Under the pieces are notes generated by a model. The model had not been told where the DNA came from. It was given only the letters and a program-made list of their open reading frames with translations, and did not search any database. From Siphonodentalium dalli (taxonomy: Eukaryota; Mollusca; Scaphopoda; Gadilida; Siphonodentaliidae), in contig CP136062.1 in NCBI GenBank assembly GCA_032622095.1, positions 142,244,351 through 142,308,350 of the forward strand: DNA of 64,000 bases. Direction: 5' to 3'. Below, piece after piece: positions 1-12,150 of the stretch (position 1 is the stretch's first letter; each line of letters starts with the position of its first letter). Both the position numbers and the translations under genes were made by a program.

Positions 1-395
1 GTATATATGTGTACATGGAATGACTGTATGGTCATGCTTTTGTTGAAGTGTATATGGTTACCTGTAGAGCTGGATGGTCATTGGTGGGCGTGTGGGTATA
101 TATGAAGTGTCGTTGTGGTCAGGTGTGTATATGGGATGCATATATGCATATACGTTGTGGCTTTATTGTCATTGGTGGGTGTATAGGTATACAGGGAGTT
201 GCTCTACGGTAGATGGGTTGTATGAGTATACATCGAGTGGCTGAATTGTCATTGGTGGGGTGTATATGCAAGTCTGTAGTGTAGGAATGGTCGTATGTGC
301 GGGGTATTGGTATATCAATTTAATCGTGAGGTGTATATGTATACTGGAGTATGGGTATCTTGAAGGGTTGTATGACCATTGGTGAGGTGTATATT
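1..395. repeat. Minisatellite block 1 (about 40-50 bp unit)
   Basis: Degenerate tandem units alternate a GTGTATATGTATAC-like segment, a GGAGTGAC-like segment and a TATGGTCATTGGTGGG-like segment. The block begins before the window edge. The same unit recurs at 10118-10690. Confidence 0.8.
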
Positions 396-399
396 ATAA

Positions 400-540
400 G
401 TTACGGGGCGCTTAGTGGTCGGATATGGTGTCATGTGAGGCGAAGTGAGATCAATATTAGGCGAGGCCGTATGCCGATCCTAATATTGATCTCACTGAGC
501 CTCACATGACACCATATCCGACCACTAAGCGTCCCGTAAC
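400..540. mobile_element. Snap-back (foldback) MITE, about 62-bp arms
   Basis: The left arm starts GTTACGGGGCGCTTAGTGGT and the right arm ends with its near-perfect reverse complement. The loop is about 13-15 bases, with one or two mismatches per arm. There is no coding capacity. Flanks are AT-rich and I could not settle the target-site duplication. It would fold into a very stable hairpin as DNA or RNA. Confidence 0.8.
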
Positions 541-577
541 GTATTTATTATGTCAGTGGACAGAATCCAGCATATCC

Positions 578-2054
578 AGGGGGGGGGGGTCGGAAAAATT
601 TCCAGGCACGTATGATGGGGTGGGTGGGTGTCTCTTGGGTCCAAAAAACAGTTTTTTCCATATGCCAAAAGAAAATTCCATTCCTGCTATTGAGTCTTAT
701 TTTGATGTGTTTTGAACAGAAACAGGTCATATATATAGTTAATACTAATGCTATACTACATATAGAGGTTGTCAGAAGTTGGATCAGTTGCACAATGGCC
801 AACAATAACCCAAATTCAACTTGATAGAACTAGACACTGCGCTATTGGAAAAATACAATTTAATCAGGATTCCATCTACTGATACAACAAAACAAGAATA
901 ACTATGCAGAACTCAGCTGAAAATAATCAATAAAATGAAAGCACACTTGACCATATGTGACTTGGAAATAAATATATAATAAATAATGGAATAAAATAGA
1001 CTTTTGACAACGTAAAACAAAATCTTAACAAATAAATTGAAGGCCAGCCGGGCCAGCTTGAACAATTTCACATTGTTTTCCATGTTAATGTGGATCAGCT
1101 TGTAATGTTAATCACAGTAACGAAGATTTTATCGTCACTGATATCGTGAGGAAAAATAGAAGTGAAATTGGGCTATCCATCCATATTATTCCCAATTACT
1201 TCAGGCAGTGGCTACCAGCCTGCCATTACACGCTATAACATGTTTCCTCAGTTCTGGTTTCTGAGATGCCCCAAGAAGAGTCACGCATGTATATCATGGT
1301 TATGTTTGGTATTAGCATTATTCTTCAAACTGGGATGAACTGGGATGAACAGTTGTATTTCCACATGTTTTGATAAACAATTTGATTCCAGCAATACAGT
1401 AATGCCCTAATTAAAGGACTCCATAACCACAGCAGAATAATGGGTAATTTTTCAGGAGTTAGTCGGAAATTAAAATTAAATTACCCATTATTCTGCTGTG
1501 GTTATGGAGTCGATTAATTATGGCATTACTGTATATCACATAGCAAATATAAAAATATCAAATAATCTGAAATTTGTTGTACCGGTACCATGTATTCTGT
1601 AGAATACTCAAATGTGATTATGTGACTAGATCATGTGACTATATATTATGAAAATGAATGTTAATAAAAACCTTGGCACTCTGCCTATATATCCCTAGAA
1701 ATGTGATTATGTTGACACATTTCTTGATTAATGACACTTATATGATAAATTCAAATAGTATAGTTATCTCATTATGCACTGTTCTATTCAAATATAGCGC
1801 AATAAATTATGATAATGCAGGATAATCAGCTATTTGGTTGCTCAATTGATAATTTTTCTCAAATTTAAGGGGGTGGGTGTCCAAAACTGACCGGAAAAAA
1901 CTTCCTGAAACGGAAAAAAAGGGTGGGTGTCCAAAATTGCCTGAAAAAAAAGGTCGGAAACGGAAGAAATTGGGTGGGTGGGTCCCCTGTGGCCGGAAAA
2001 AATTAAAATGATCATACGTGCCTGGAAATTTTTTCCGACCCCCCCCCCCCCTTG
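578..2054. mobile_element. hAT-like non-autonomous element, about 1.48 kb
   Basis: The two ends are inverted copies of each other: an A/CAGGGGGGG-type G run, then GTCGGAAAAA, then TTTCCAGGCACGTATGAT (left end 578-635; right end 2010-2054 read on the minus strand). The octamer GCATATCC lies immediately outside both ends (570-577 and 2055-2062). An 8-base target duplication with CA(G/A)-G-rich termini is typical of hAT elements. The right end also carries three degenerate GGGTGGGTGTCC-containing units (1868-1985). There is no transposase reading frame, so it would need a hAT transposase from elsewhere. A TA-flanked hairpin MITE is nested at 1397-1531. Confidence 0.75.
1397..1531. mobile_element. 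TA-flanked snap-back MITE (CAGTAATGCCC family), internally deleted copy
   Basis: It begins CAGTAATGCCCTAATTAAAG and ends with the inverted counterpart, with a TA dinucleotide on each side. TA target duplication plus CAGT termini point to Tc1/mariner mobilisation. Arms of about 60 bases pair almost perfectly. It lacks the central GGCTTGTTGCCATTCATC segment present in copies at 45090 and 50766. Confidence 0.85.
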
Positions 2055-2062
2055 GCATATCC

Positions 2063-2632
2063 CTTTAATTAATCGTCGCTGTAATTTACTGTCATTTGGT
2101 AAGATAAATGCGTCGTCTATGGCCATTAACTTATGTAACTTCACTGTAACGCGTCATGGGCGTTGAACGTCAACGCATTGAGTCAATGACTAATTACAAG
2201 AAGTAGGACAACTTGTTGAGTTTGATGGTTAATTTATGAGTCTTTAGAATTCCTCAAATATACCGCATGCAGATTTTGGTACATGGTACTATGTCTTTAA
2301 ATTCACCGAAAATGAATGGTGTATCCAATCTAATTGCATTATGTGCACACATGACGGTTTACTATGGACTGGGCTTAATAATACTTTATCATAGGTACAG
2401 AGTCTGGCTGAAGTATGGTGTCTTTAGAAAGGACCAGAGCAAGAGCCTTTTAACGTTGCTTTTCATTTTGTTCGTACTCATCTGATTGTAAAGACTAATT
2501 TTGCGTATCTTCCAGCCAAAATGTAAGGTGAACATACCAGGCTTTTTCAATAGCAAGTTTAAATATTAATGGTGGGGCTCATGTCGTGCAGCTTGCGTAT
2601 CTGTACAATCTCAACAAAATGAATTGTTGCAT
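2063..2632. other. Unannotated AT-rich spacer
   Basis: No convincing exon, repeat pair or RNA gene seen. Its right-hand part (from about 2560) may be 3' untranslated sequence of the minus-strand LINE. Confidence 0.5.
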
Positions 2633-4225
2633 TTAATTTGTGACGAGTATCCGATATATAACTTTTTGTCTGTTTAAAAAAAAAAATCTATTTCGAAAGG
2701 TTATGTTTTTGTTATTTTTATCCAATGAGTTCCATATGTCAGGGAATGTGCGCTCAGGTAACACAGAAATAAAAGCAGTTCTAGGAGTTGATGCTTTTAG
2801 ACTGCCTGCCTGTCGGATATTAGCAGTTGTATAATCAAATGATTCATTGAAAGATTTGGGAAGATTTCCTCTTTTCCAGTCAATAATAAACGTCGCATCT
2901 TGTAGTTGATATAAGTCGTGGAATTTAAAAATATTTTCATACAGAAAAATGGGTCCTGTGTGACTTCTATATGATTTATTGGATATAATTCTGATTGCCC
3001 TTTTCTGCTGTTTAAAGATTGTGCCTCCTGTATCGGCATGGCCCCAAACTGACAAACCATAGATGAGATGACTGGATCAAAGAGAAGATAGTGTTTTCAG
3101 GCAGTTCTTGGGTAGCATTAGCTTTACCTTATTCATGGAATATAATGCACTGGATATTTTTTTACTTAGCATAGATATGTGATGTTTAAAGGTGAAGATT
3201 ATCATCAATTATAATACCAAGAAATTTTAGAGATTGTTCAGATCTTGCATTGCCTACTCGCGTTAAGGGCTTGTCGTTCAATTTTATTTTAAGATTATTC
3301 CATTTGAAATCATTACTGGTGGGATTTAATAACATGTATTTACTTTTTGATGCATTAATTGCTAATTTGTTGCTACAACACCAATGATGGATTTTGATCA
3401 ATTCCGAATTAACTTGCGTTTCAATTTTCCGATAGTTGTGGCCGGATATATGAAGAGTCGGATCATCTGCACAAGAGAGGAGATTTAAGCTTGTACTATT
3501 GGGCATATCATTGACATATATAAGAAATAGAATGGGTCCTAGTATATATCCTTGAGGCACACCACAGGTGATATTGCGCAAGTTATATATTTTATTTTCG
3601 ATTTCAACATATTGTTTCCTCCCCTCTAAATAGCTTTTGAACCAGATTTTTGTAATTCCTCTAATGCCGTAGTGGTCAAATTTTTGGAGAAGTATCTCAT
3701 GGCTAATCGTGTCAAATGTTTTGGACAAGTCGATAAAAATTGCTAGAGTCGAGTCTCTGGTCTTTTTGTTGTTGTTTTCAGCAACATGTATTAAGGGATG
3801 TTTTGTCGAGTGATTTTCTCTGAAGCCGAATTGTTTGTTATGTAGTATATCAAATTTTGTTAAGAAAGAATTTAGACGTTTATGCATGAGTTTTTCGATA
3901 ATTTTCGAGAAAGCTGGCAAGATGCTGATTGGTCAATAGTTTTCGATATTATCGCGCATATTATTTTTGATATATTCGAACAACTCTAGAAATTTTCATT
4001 TTCGTCGGCACTATTCCTTCTTTGAATGATAAGTTTATTATGTGTGTAAGTGCGTAGGCCGTTTCGTTTATAGTGAATTTCATCAGCTTCGTAGATATAT
4101 TTGAAAATCGACGGATTGTTTATTGGAGAACTTAGAACATGTTGATACAATTTCAGCCGTTGATGTTTCGGAGAGAAAGAAGTTTTTTTGATTTTTTTTT
4201 CTTTCATATAGTTAAGGGGATATAT
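2633..4225 (-). pseudogene. LINE reverse transcriptase plus C-terminal domain, broken
   Basis: The longest intact piece (3920-3186) shows the ordered RT motifs: FRENHST, then motif A AIFIDLSKTFDTI with its first catalytic Asp, motif B GVPQGYILGPILFLIYVNDM (Tyr where most LINEs have Ser), motif C CADDPTLH (the ADD pair kept, Cys where Phe or Tyr is usual), motif D ASKSKYMLL and motif E LKFLGIIIDD. Upstream remnants at 4225-3925 continue in shifted frames (INLSFKEGIVPTKMK). Downstream, 3055-2633 holds VWGHADTG and QKRAIRIIS, the conserved post-RT region. Frameshifts near 3930-3960 and 3060-3180 show it cannot make a full protein. In an active element this enzyme copies element RNA into the nicked chromosome. 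Confidence 0.9.
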
Positions 4226-6140
4226 GGGTGATTCTCCCGTAAACGAGCAACCCATGTCCTGCGTTATTGGTTCATCCTATGAAAAACAATGGCCACCATA
4301 CATAAAAGTGATGGTAATGATCTTGTAGCTCACGATACAGGCATTTATTAGAGACATTTCGGGTTTAGTAGGGACGTGTGACAACATATATGCCATGTGT
4401 ATATTACAGGCTACGTACCCCGAAACAGCATGTCCCAAATCAAAGGCATTCAACTTCCCTGATTGTTCCCATTCGCCACCGAACGATTTATCTTTAAACC
4501 AATTAATATTCTTGTGCGGAATTTTGCATTGAACGCCATGCAATTCGTATAATTTTTATGAAATTAAATATTTAGTTAGTGGAAAGCATGTGAAGTCTTC
4601 CAAAAGAATGTCCCGTTATATAGAATCATTACCCAAACGCACGATAAAGACGGCTGATATTTTCACCAGAAACATAGCTTGTTCATATCTATGGTTGCAT
4701 CGTGGAGTAAATATCCTTTAATGTCTAGAAAAAATAAACCCAGGTTGTTTCCTTGAATAATTTTTCAAAATCAACCTTTGAATCTAGAAATCGCTAGCGT
4801 ATATTTATTCAGCGTCATTACACAAACGCAGACCATTTAAATGTTACATTCTGTAGGCGAACGATTAAAAGTTTATTTCGAAAGCTCGCAGCGGTTGTTT
4901 GTTCATAAACTAGTTCATTTTCGTAGGTAATGGATATTCAAAATATAAGGGCGCGCTGAAACGAAAATCGTCATTACCCAAACGCGTCATTACCCAAACA
5001 CTCCTTCTGTTTGGGTAATGACGCAATTTTAATTTTGAAATATCCAGAGACGCAAACACCATCTAACAAATAAAACATGTTAAGGGATGATCTGGGTGTA
5101 AATAAAAAGAACAAATATGACATATGGATTAGTTTTAGTGCGTTTATATAAAATCGGGGGGGGGGGTGAGTGATTGAGTTGTGGGGTGGGGGTGATCAAC
5201 GGAATCTGACGATTCTCTAAATGGATTGACGTTTACATCAAACAATCTCAGTGAGAAGCAGATGACAGTTTGAAAAGTCAATTATTTCCGTACTTTTCAA
5301 CAATCGTTCTGCATGCGGGGCGATTTCCGGCTCGTGTGTTATAGCAACGGCGTCAAAATACACATTTTGGACCATCAGAATATCACATTGACAATTCTAT
5401 CGGATTGAGCGCACCGAGAAACCCCCAAATACCAAATTTCACTTCAATATCTTGAAACATGTGAGAGAATTCCATCGACAATGTTTTCTACTCTAAATTA
5501 TCATTGCAATTTGGCGAACCCCCTGGGGAACAGACTTTGATTGACGTATGTTCACGTTGTCTACATCAGAGTTCCTCGATCGTTTGGGGTCAAACCAAGT
5601 GTACGAGGGACCACGGCATGCCCGACTTGATAGGAATCGCCTTTTATGCGATCAAAATCTGTTTCCAATTATCATATCTGAACGCTGTATTCGTTGACCT
5701 CTTAGAGAGTTTGAACTCTAAGTCACGCCCACAAAGCACATCAATTTCCACCACGTATATTCAAATGGCTGTATCTCATAGACGTCTCAACGTGCGGAGC
5801 TACGCAATACGTCGTTTGGACGGATACATCATCGGCTACTCAAACAATATATACTCATAACGATAATTCAACTATTAAAGGGCACATGTCAACAAGTTTT
5901 GGAGAAAGAGCGAATTTGACAATGACGTTGCCCTGATTCAACCCCAAAAAAACGTCATTGGCACATGCTGTAATCAACGACCTTGATTGACCTTGACCTG
6001 GCCCTATAATTTTGCCAAATGTCATTTTCGTGGTCACCAATATCTGTGCTACATACTCACATAAAATTCATCGGCATGTGACAACCTTTTTTTTTCCAGA
6101 ATTTTCTGGACGAAATTGTTCATTTAATGGAGAATCACCC
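4226..6140. mobile_element. DNA transposon (about 1.9 kb) inserted in the LINE
   Basis: The termini are perfect 12-base inverted repeats, GGGTGATTCTCC at 4226 and its complement ending at 6140. They extend to 13 bases if the outer T/A is counted. LINE coding sequence resumes on both sides, which defines the insertion. Inside, the motif GTCATTACCCAAACGC recurs (4625, 4814, 4971, 4986) and once inverted (about 5009-5026), resembling subterminal transposase-binding repeats. No transposase was recognised; open stretches at 4277-4543 (minus) and 5504-5860 (plus) match no family I know. The superfamily is not assigned. A target duplication is not obvious, two bases at most. Confidence 0.7.
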
Positions 6141-7378
6141 ACATGTTCTGAATTTGTTCAACCTTGGCAGCAGTATTCTGACCTATTGTGGCGAAGTATT
6201 CGTTGAACGATTGTGCAATTGCAGCCGGATCTGAATATGTTTTATTTTGATAATTTATATTTTTTGGAAGTTTGTGTGGAGAAGATGACACTTTAAGTGC
6301 GTCTTTTAAAATGGTCCATGTTCGCCTCATGTTGTTTTTGCTTTCGCCAAGTTTTTATTTGTAGTAATCATTTTTGCACTTTATTTTCAATTGGTTGAAT
6401 ATTCTGCAAAAAGCTTTGTATTGTCTATATTTTCTTTTGTTGGATGAGAAAGTTTTTTTGTGAATAGTTTATTTTTATTTAGAGAAGATTGCAATAAGCC
6501 GTTTGTCATCCATGATTCTCTTTTGGTATATTTCCCCTTTGATCGGGGTATTTAATTGGGAACGCTTGTTCATATGCTGCAATATATTGTTCAATAAAGT
6601 TATCGTAGGCTTGTTCTGCAGTCGAGCAACTAAAACAGAGTCAAATGATAGGTGGCTCAAACTATATCTGAATTTGGACATGTTTTTCTCATTAATGACC
6701 CGAATTGGTGTTTGTGACTCACTTTTAATATTATTTTGAGTAAGTTCATGTTCAATGTAAAATGTTGCAAATGGTCAGAAACATCTGATGATATGATTCC
6801 ACAGTTATATTTCCGTTTTGAGTTTCTATAAATATGATCTATTATGGTAGCTGAGAAATCTGTAACTCGTGTTGGCTTTGTAATCACAGGGAGAAAACCG
6901 TGTTCAAGTTGGATTTTGAGCTCCAATTAAGTCAGATTTCGTGTTAGATTTATTGAGTTTGTCCATTATGCCATCTATTTGAGATATGAATTCATCAATA
7001 TTTGCCATAGGAGCTGTGTTGGGTCGGTATATTGATCCTATAACATATGCATTTCTTTGATTGGGGTTTATTTCAACAAACAACTTCAATAACGTGAGGA
7101 ATAAATACCGATAAGTCAGGTCAGTGTTGGAATGTTAGGTCATTTTTTATGAATAGCCCAACCCCTCCCCTTCCGTCGTCTTTATCTGGGCGCGTTGAAT
7201 ATTCAAATGGCTGATAACCGGGTAATGAATAGGTTTCTTTTATTCTGAAAATCTCGGACAGTGCGATTACGTCGAAAGCATTATTTTCACTTTGCATATC
7301 ACATAACAAATTTCTTAAGTTATCCCAATTGGCATTCATGCTTCTACAATTCACGCTACTGCCCAGCGGCGATAACAA
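6141..7378 (-). pseudogene. LINE AP-type endonuclease and linker, broken
   Basis: Segments in order are NCRSMNANWDNLRNLL with FDVIALSE (N-terminal endonuclease; the Glu of LSE is the metal ligand), GGVGLFI, YVIGSIYRPN, then after a break where GDFN is expected (GAQN seen), TKPTRVT, SATIIDHIYRN and IISSDVSDHLQHF (the SDH motif with the catalytic His). A linker ending FNEYFATIG (6145-6330) precedes the reverse transcriptase. The family endonuclease nicks target DNA to prime reverse transcription. The copy is split over at least three frames. Confidence 0.85.
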
Positions 7379-7433
7379 CGCCTGCCATAAATTGCCAGAC
7401 TGAATTATAGCAGGTTAAACATCACACGCCGAT

Positions 7434-7754
7434 ATGTCTGACAACAAGGAACGACGTGTTTCAAATTTGGTGGACTTACCACCAGGCTTCGCTGGATTTT
7501 TCTTCAATTCGACTTGTACTTCATTGAAATCGCGACAACAAGAACACAAGTACTTTAGTGAAGGCTACATACATTCAGTTTCAATATTTGCAAACGACAA
7601 GCTCTTTATTGGGGCAAATTACCACCGAAGCATGATGAAAAATGAACCTGCACATGGCGTCGATTTTGAGATAAATTGTTCGATAATTTCGGATATTCAC
7701 TGTTCTTGTCAAGCTGGATATGTAACACATAATAAATATTTAATGTTATTATAA
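7434..7754 (+). pseudogene. SWIM-type zinc-finger protein fragment or orphan exon
   Basis: The 106-codon frame starts at ATG 7434, with an in-frame stop just upstream. It reads FSEGYIHSVSIF, then SMMKNEPAHGVDFEI, then ISDIHCSCQAG, the pattern of the N-terminal half of a SWIM domain (CxC followed in complete proteins by a Cys-His pair). The Cys-His half is missing. Immediately after CQAG the sequence is G-ATATGT, one change from a good splice donor GTATGT, so an intron boundary may have been lost. In invertebrates such proteins are often multicopy and sometimes linked to YqaJ-type recombinase domains. It lies about 55 bases from the LINE endonuclease start on the opposite strand. It could be a decayed gene or a captured exon. 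Confidence 0.45.
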
Positions 7755-10115
7755 TATATCTCTTCACAATAGACACACGATCTATCAATTTATCGATGGT
7801 GTATACCATACAATTTCCCCATTTCGATAAAAATTAGAGGACTTGTATGTTTTCATCCGTTGTAGTCAGTTTTTTGTACTTTTTCGAAGATGCACCATAC
7901 TGGTATCAAAAAGTGTTCCATGTCATAATTGATTGTTTTTTTTCTGGATAACTGATTGTTTTTTTTTCTGGATAATGATACATATTCTAATAGATGGGCA
8001 ATATTGGATCCTATACTGGACTTATGAAAGTGAACGTATTGATCATATATGGAGATGGTTTTGTCATCGACCGCCTTCAACCTCTTTGACTAAACTATCT
8101 ATCTATACGTACGTAGCAGCCCACCATCCTTCCCGATACACCAAAGCATCTGATATTTGTTTTTTACTTTATTAACTCCTCAGTCACTAATTTGGAATTT
8201 GAAAGTTCCACGCCTATACAGAAAGTGGGGGGACAATTCCATAGACATAGGTTCCAATACATACGGCATATATTGCTATAAAGTGTTTATATATGTCCTA
8301 GTATAATATAGGGACTGTTTGTCGTGTGTATGGAGCCTCTGTGTGTTGTAACTTGTAATAATTTGCAATTTTCAAATGACGTAGAGCAGACCACCATATT
8401 AACAAGAAGGGCGTTATGAAACAACATCTGTACAATATATAATAATCCTTTTATTTCAGACAAAAAGAACGCCCTTATCCCTGCCACGTGGGTGTGTATG
8501 GGCTATGTAAAAAACGTGACTTATATATCTAAGGAATTAATAAAGACATTTAAATAAAAATAAAAAAAGTTATAATAACAATTAATAATCTTCATAATTG
8601 GCACATTACGCGTATAGAACAAACATGTTTCAGTATATTGAGAAATTATTTTTCATATCACAGTTCCCTAATATTCCATTGGTCTGTCATAATGTTTGTG
8701 TATGTAAGTCCACGTATAAATGCCATGAATACCATTTATTCACAAAATATACCAATAAATGCTGCATAATGTACCAAATATAACCATCACAAATCCGAAA
8801 GCTAGCAGGAAGAGGCACCCTAATCAGCCTGTATTAATCGACAACAGGTGAATTTAACAGGTGCTGTCATATACTTTGGCCATTTTAGTGTCCCTCTTTC
8901 CCCAACAAATCATCCCTTTGAGATTACAACACTATGTGGTCCATTATCTCAAATGTGTACATAGTTTGATTTGATAGTTTTAAATAATAAGCTTATCTGG
9001 CACTTCCTAGTCCCCTCATCATATTTCCAGTTGTCACTTCTCTAGCTCAGCGTGACATTTCCAACCTTCATAATTTACTAATCCAAAAAGCCCATAGGGC
9101 GAAGCTTTCGCATTCTGTTACTGTTATATTATTATATTGTGTCAACTTACATGAAACCAATACTCTTTTATACAAAACAAAATCAAAGCGACATATAGTA
9201 AGCCGGTAAAATGAGTCTTTTTGTCTAACCGCCTGTTCGCAGAAGCGACCATTGCTCCAGGCTGTATAATGCAATTATCTCATTGGCTCACACAGCTAAT
9301 TGCGGTAGGGTCAATTAAGGCGCATCAATGAGGTGCTTTTATGCGATTTTGTTAATTTATCCCGAAATTGTGAGGGTGCATAATAGTTACATGAATGATC
9401 AATAAGCTCGTATGGGTTGATGTCCGTTCCACAGTCATCTCTATAATTAATGTTTGTAAAGTCATATTTGTATTTGCCTGGAGTTCACCGAGGTTTATTT
9501 CACCGATCATAGTATTCACCATTTAGTTTGTTACATCCATAGCCCAAAGGTATGAAACGATGCCTTTTTCGTGCATGGCAGTTAATTGATTTGAACAATA
9601 TATGATATTTATAGTTTGGATACCCATTCACGCCTCTTTCTGATATATATAATATATAAATAACATAAATATGATAGCATAAATGTGAGTATTAGCTGGT
9701 GGGAAGCATTCCATTCATTTGGTCCATTGTATTCTAACAAAATACCATATCAGGTCTGTAAGAGATTATATATGAAGTATAGTATGTACGAATTTTGATT
9801 GACCAAAGACTTCACTGTGATTGAGATTAGAATCAGGACATTTGGAAACACGCGTTCTTGTTGCTGGTCTTTGCTCTGTGTTTTTGGATAGATGGGTATA
9901 CGTATAAACATGTGTGAAAATGTATATATCATTTTGCTATGCAGAAGGAATTTGAAATTCGAATCTAAAATGAGTTCAGTAAATGGTCATACAAATGGTT
10001 AATTCTTCCCAGAATACAATGTAACTTTAAATATACAATACCAAAACAATACAATACAATAATATGTAACAAAGAGAAGTATTATCGTATTATAATAGCA
10101 ACATAATAAATATAC
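7755..10115. other. AT-rich non-coding stretch, nothing recognised
   Basis: No gene, RNA or clear repeat pair found. A short tandem TTTTTTCTGGATAA duplication lies near 7938-7975, and TATATA-rich tracts occur around 9640-9670. Confidence 0.5.
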
Positions 10116-10117
10116 CT

Positions 10118-10690
10118 GCAGTGACTCTATGGGCATGCGTGTGGTGTAGATGTATATCTCGGGTGGCTATATGGTCATGGGTGTTGCCAATATGTATACA
10201 GGGAGTGACCGTATGGTCTATGGTGAGGTAGTGTGCGGGGTATTGGCATATCTATAAGGGTGTATTGCCATTGGTAAGGTGAATATGTATACCTGGAATG
10301 AATCTATATGCATGTGTGGGGTGTATATGTATATCTTTAATTGCTATATGGCCATGGTTGTTGCAAACTTTTTACTGTATGGCCAATGCTGAGGCGAATA
10401 TGTACACACGAAGTGACGGTATGGTCATGATTCATGAATGTGGTGAATATGTATACAAAGAGTAACTCTACGGTCATGAGTAAGGTGTAGTAGTATATAT
10501 ATGGCATGCCTGCATGGTGACTCGTGGCTGTATATGCATGTGTGGGGTGTATGTGTGGCTGTGTGGCCATGTATGAGGTGTATGCGTGTATAGCAAGTGG
10601 CTACATGGTCGTCTGTGTTGTGTTTATGTATATATTGAGTGACCATATCGTCATGGTTTGGTTGTACAAGTGTACCTACCACTGGGTGGC
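10118..10690. repeat. Minisatellite block 2, same unit as 1-395
   Basis: About a dozen degenerate units contain GTGTATATGTATAC, GGAGTGAC and TATGGTCATG segments. Short open frames on both strands (MYI/VCV and HTH/YIH-rich peptides) are by-products of the repeat. Confidence 0.8.
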
Positions 10691-10699
10691 TATCGTTTT

Positions 10700-12150
10700 C
10701 CACAATAACTCAAGAAAATGTTAATCGAGAAAGAGGTAATGTCAGAGAGTTCTCCATCTTGATGGCGTGATATATGGACACTTGAGGAAACGGTTTTCCT
10801 GTCATTTGTCAACCAATTTATATGCCAATGGCCCATCATATTTATGTTATTGGGCCAGCGTAGAACATAATATGGCCCCTCTCAGTTCAATTTCAAAGTT
10901 CTGCCGATTTCCGCTCAAAGACATGGCCAGAATCCTACAAGAAGTGTTCGGCAAAATTCTATACTGCATACATTAAAAATGAATTTGTCATGCCTTATAA
11001 GGTGCTGGGACAACCGTAATATAACTTGTTGTCAGTTGATGTAGTAACGTGTTTAATAACAAAGTGAGTCACCTTTTAGGAACAACATGCAGAGAATAAT
11101 GTTCGGGATATATGCGAAAAATCTACTTTTTTTTAACAAATTTGGTTGCCATTTTGCAAGCTATCTTGAGTAATTTTGTCTTATAATATAAACAACTCAG
11201 TAAGTTGTATTTGAGACAGATCAAAACAATAAACACCTTTGATACCAAAGATTGCCCCACGTTACTTGAAAAAAATGGTCCAAGCATGAAAAGTGATTTT
11301 TTGCCGATGTTGATGTCAATAAATGTGAGAGAACATTCCAATAAATCTGGTAATTTTCAGTGGCTACAATAGTAAAACTTAACCAAGGTGCATCAGAAAT
11401 GTTAGTATGCAATGTACATACGACATAATTAGCTTATTTGATTCACCAACCACAACTTGTAAGCGATTGCATGACACGCTGGAGCAATATCTACAATTTT
11501 CCATATTTTGGCCGCCATTTTGAGCCAAAGTGACAAGTTTGGTTCCGTTGAGAGTTGGTATATTCATAAATCACTTACATTGCAAAGTTTTACTAATCGC
11601 TTGTTGAAATGTGACTAGAAGTCCAATAGTGATTTTTTTGGTTAAATTTTAAACCGCGTTGTGTAAAAGCGATTTTTTTTTAGGGATCGTAAGGTCATGG
11701 TACCTCATGAATGGTATATTTCATTGCTCCAATGATCAATTGACATGAGCGATACTGAAAGTCACATTTCTCAGCCAGTTCCAAACAGCAGAAACTGATC
11801 TAGAAGATATTAATGAAAAAACGTCAAATTTTCCACTTCCTGCTGCCATTTTAGCGGCCATTTTGGACGGGGAGTTCCAGTTTTCACAATTATCAAAAAT
11901 GTATACATTTGTATACATAGGATAAACATTTTCTCACTTTTCTTTGCATCAAACTGACTTAGTGACCCGTCTAAAACGGCGGCCATGATGGACGCCATCG
12001 TGTCTGTAAAACTAAAATGGCCGATTTCCAGGACTAGAATTGAAGCACACACATTATGTACAACATATCAAAATAGCACTTTTTTGTCGTGATAAAATTG
12101 CTACTACACTCTACTAATTTCGGGGAAATTTGATCCACTCAATGAATTGG
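10700..12150. other. Non-coding stretch with scattered GCCATTTT motifs
   Basis: Divergent copies of a GGCCGCCATTTTG-like motif occur near 11145, 11510, 11845, 11865 and 11980, on a loose background of about 170-350 bp spacing. This may be the remains of an old tandem element like the satellite at 59455-61880, but the similarity is limited to the short core. No coding sequence seen. Confidence 0.35.

Larger units (their letters stand above)
2633..7378 (-). mobile_element. Decayed EN-RT LINE (Jockey/CR1-like), split by a DNA transposon
   Basis: On the minus strand, endonuclease motifs (7378 to about 6660) are followed by a linker (6681-6145), reverse transcriptase motifs (about 4225-3186) and a C-terminal domain (3055-2633), the order of a non-LTR retrotransposon second ORF. 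No RNase H or gag-like ORF1 was recognised. Several frameshifts and stops break the frame, so the copy is dead. An insertion at 4226-6140 separates the linker from the reverse transcriptase. The WG...QKRAIRII block after the catalytic domain favours the CR1/L2/Rex1 part of the Jockey group. Exact clade is uncertain. Confidence 0.85.
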
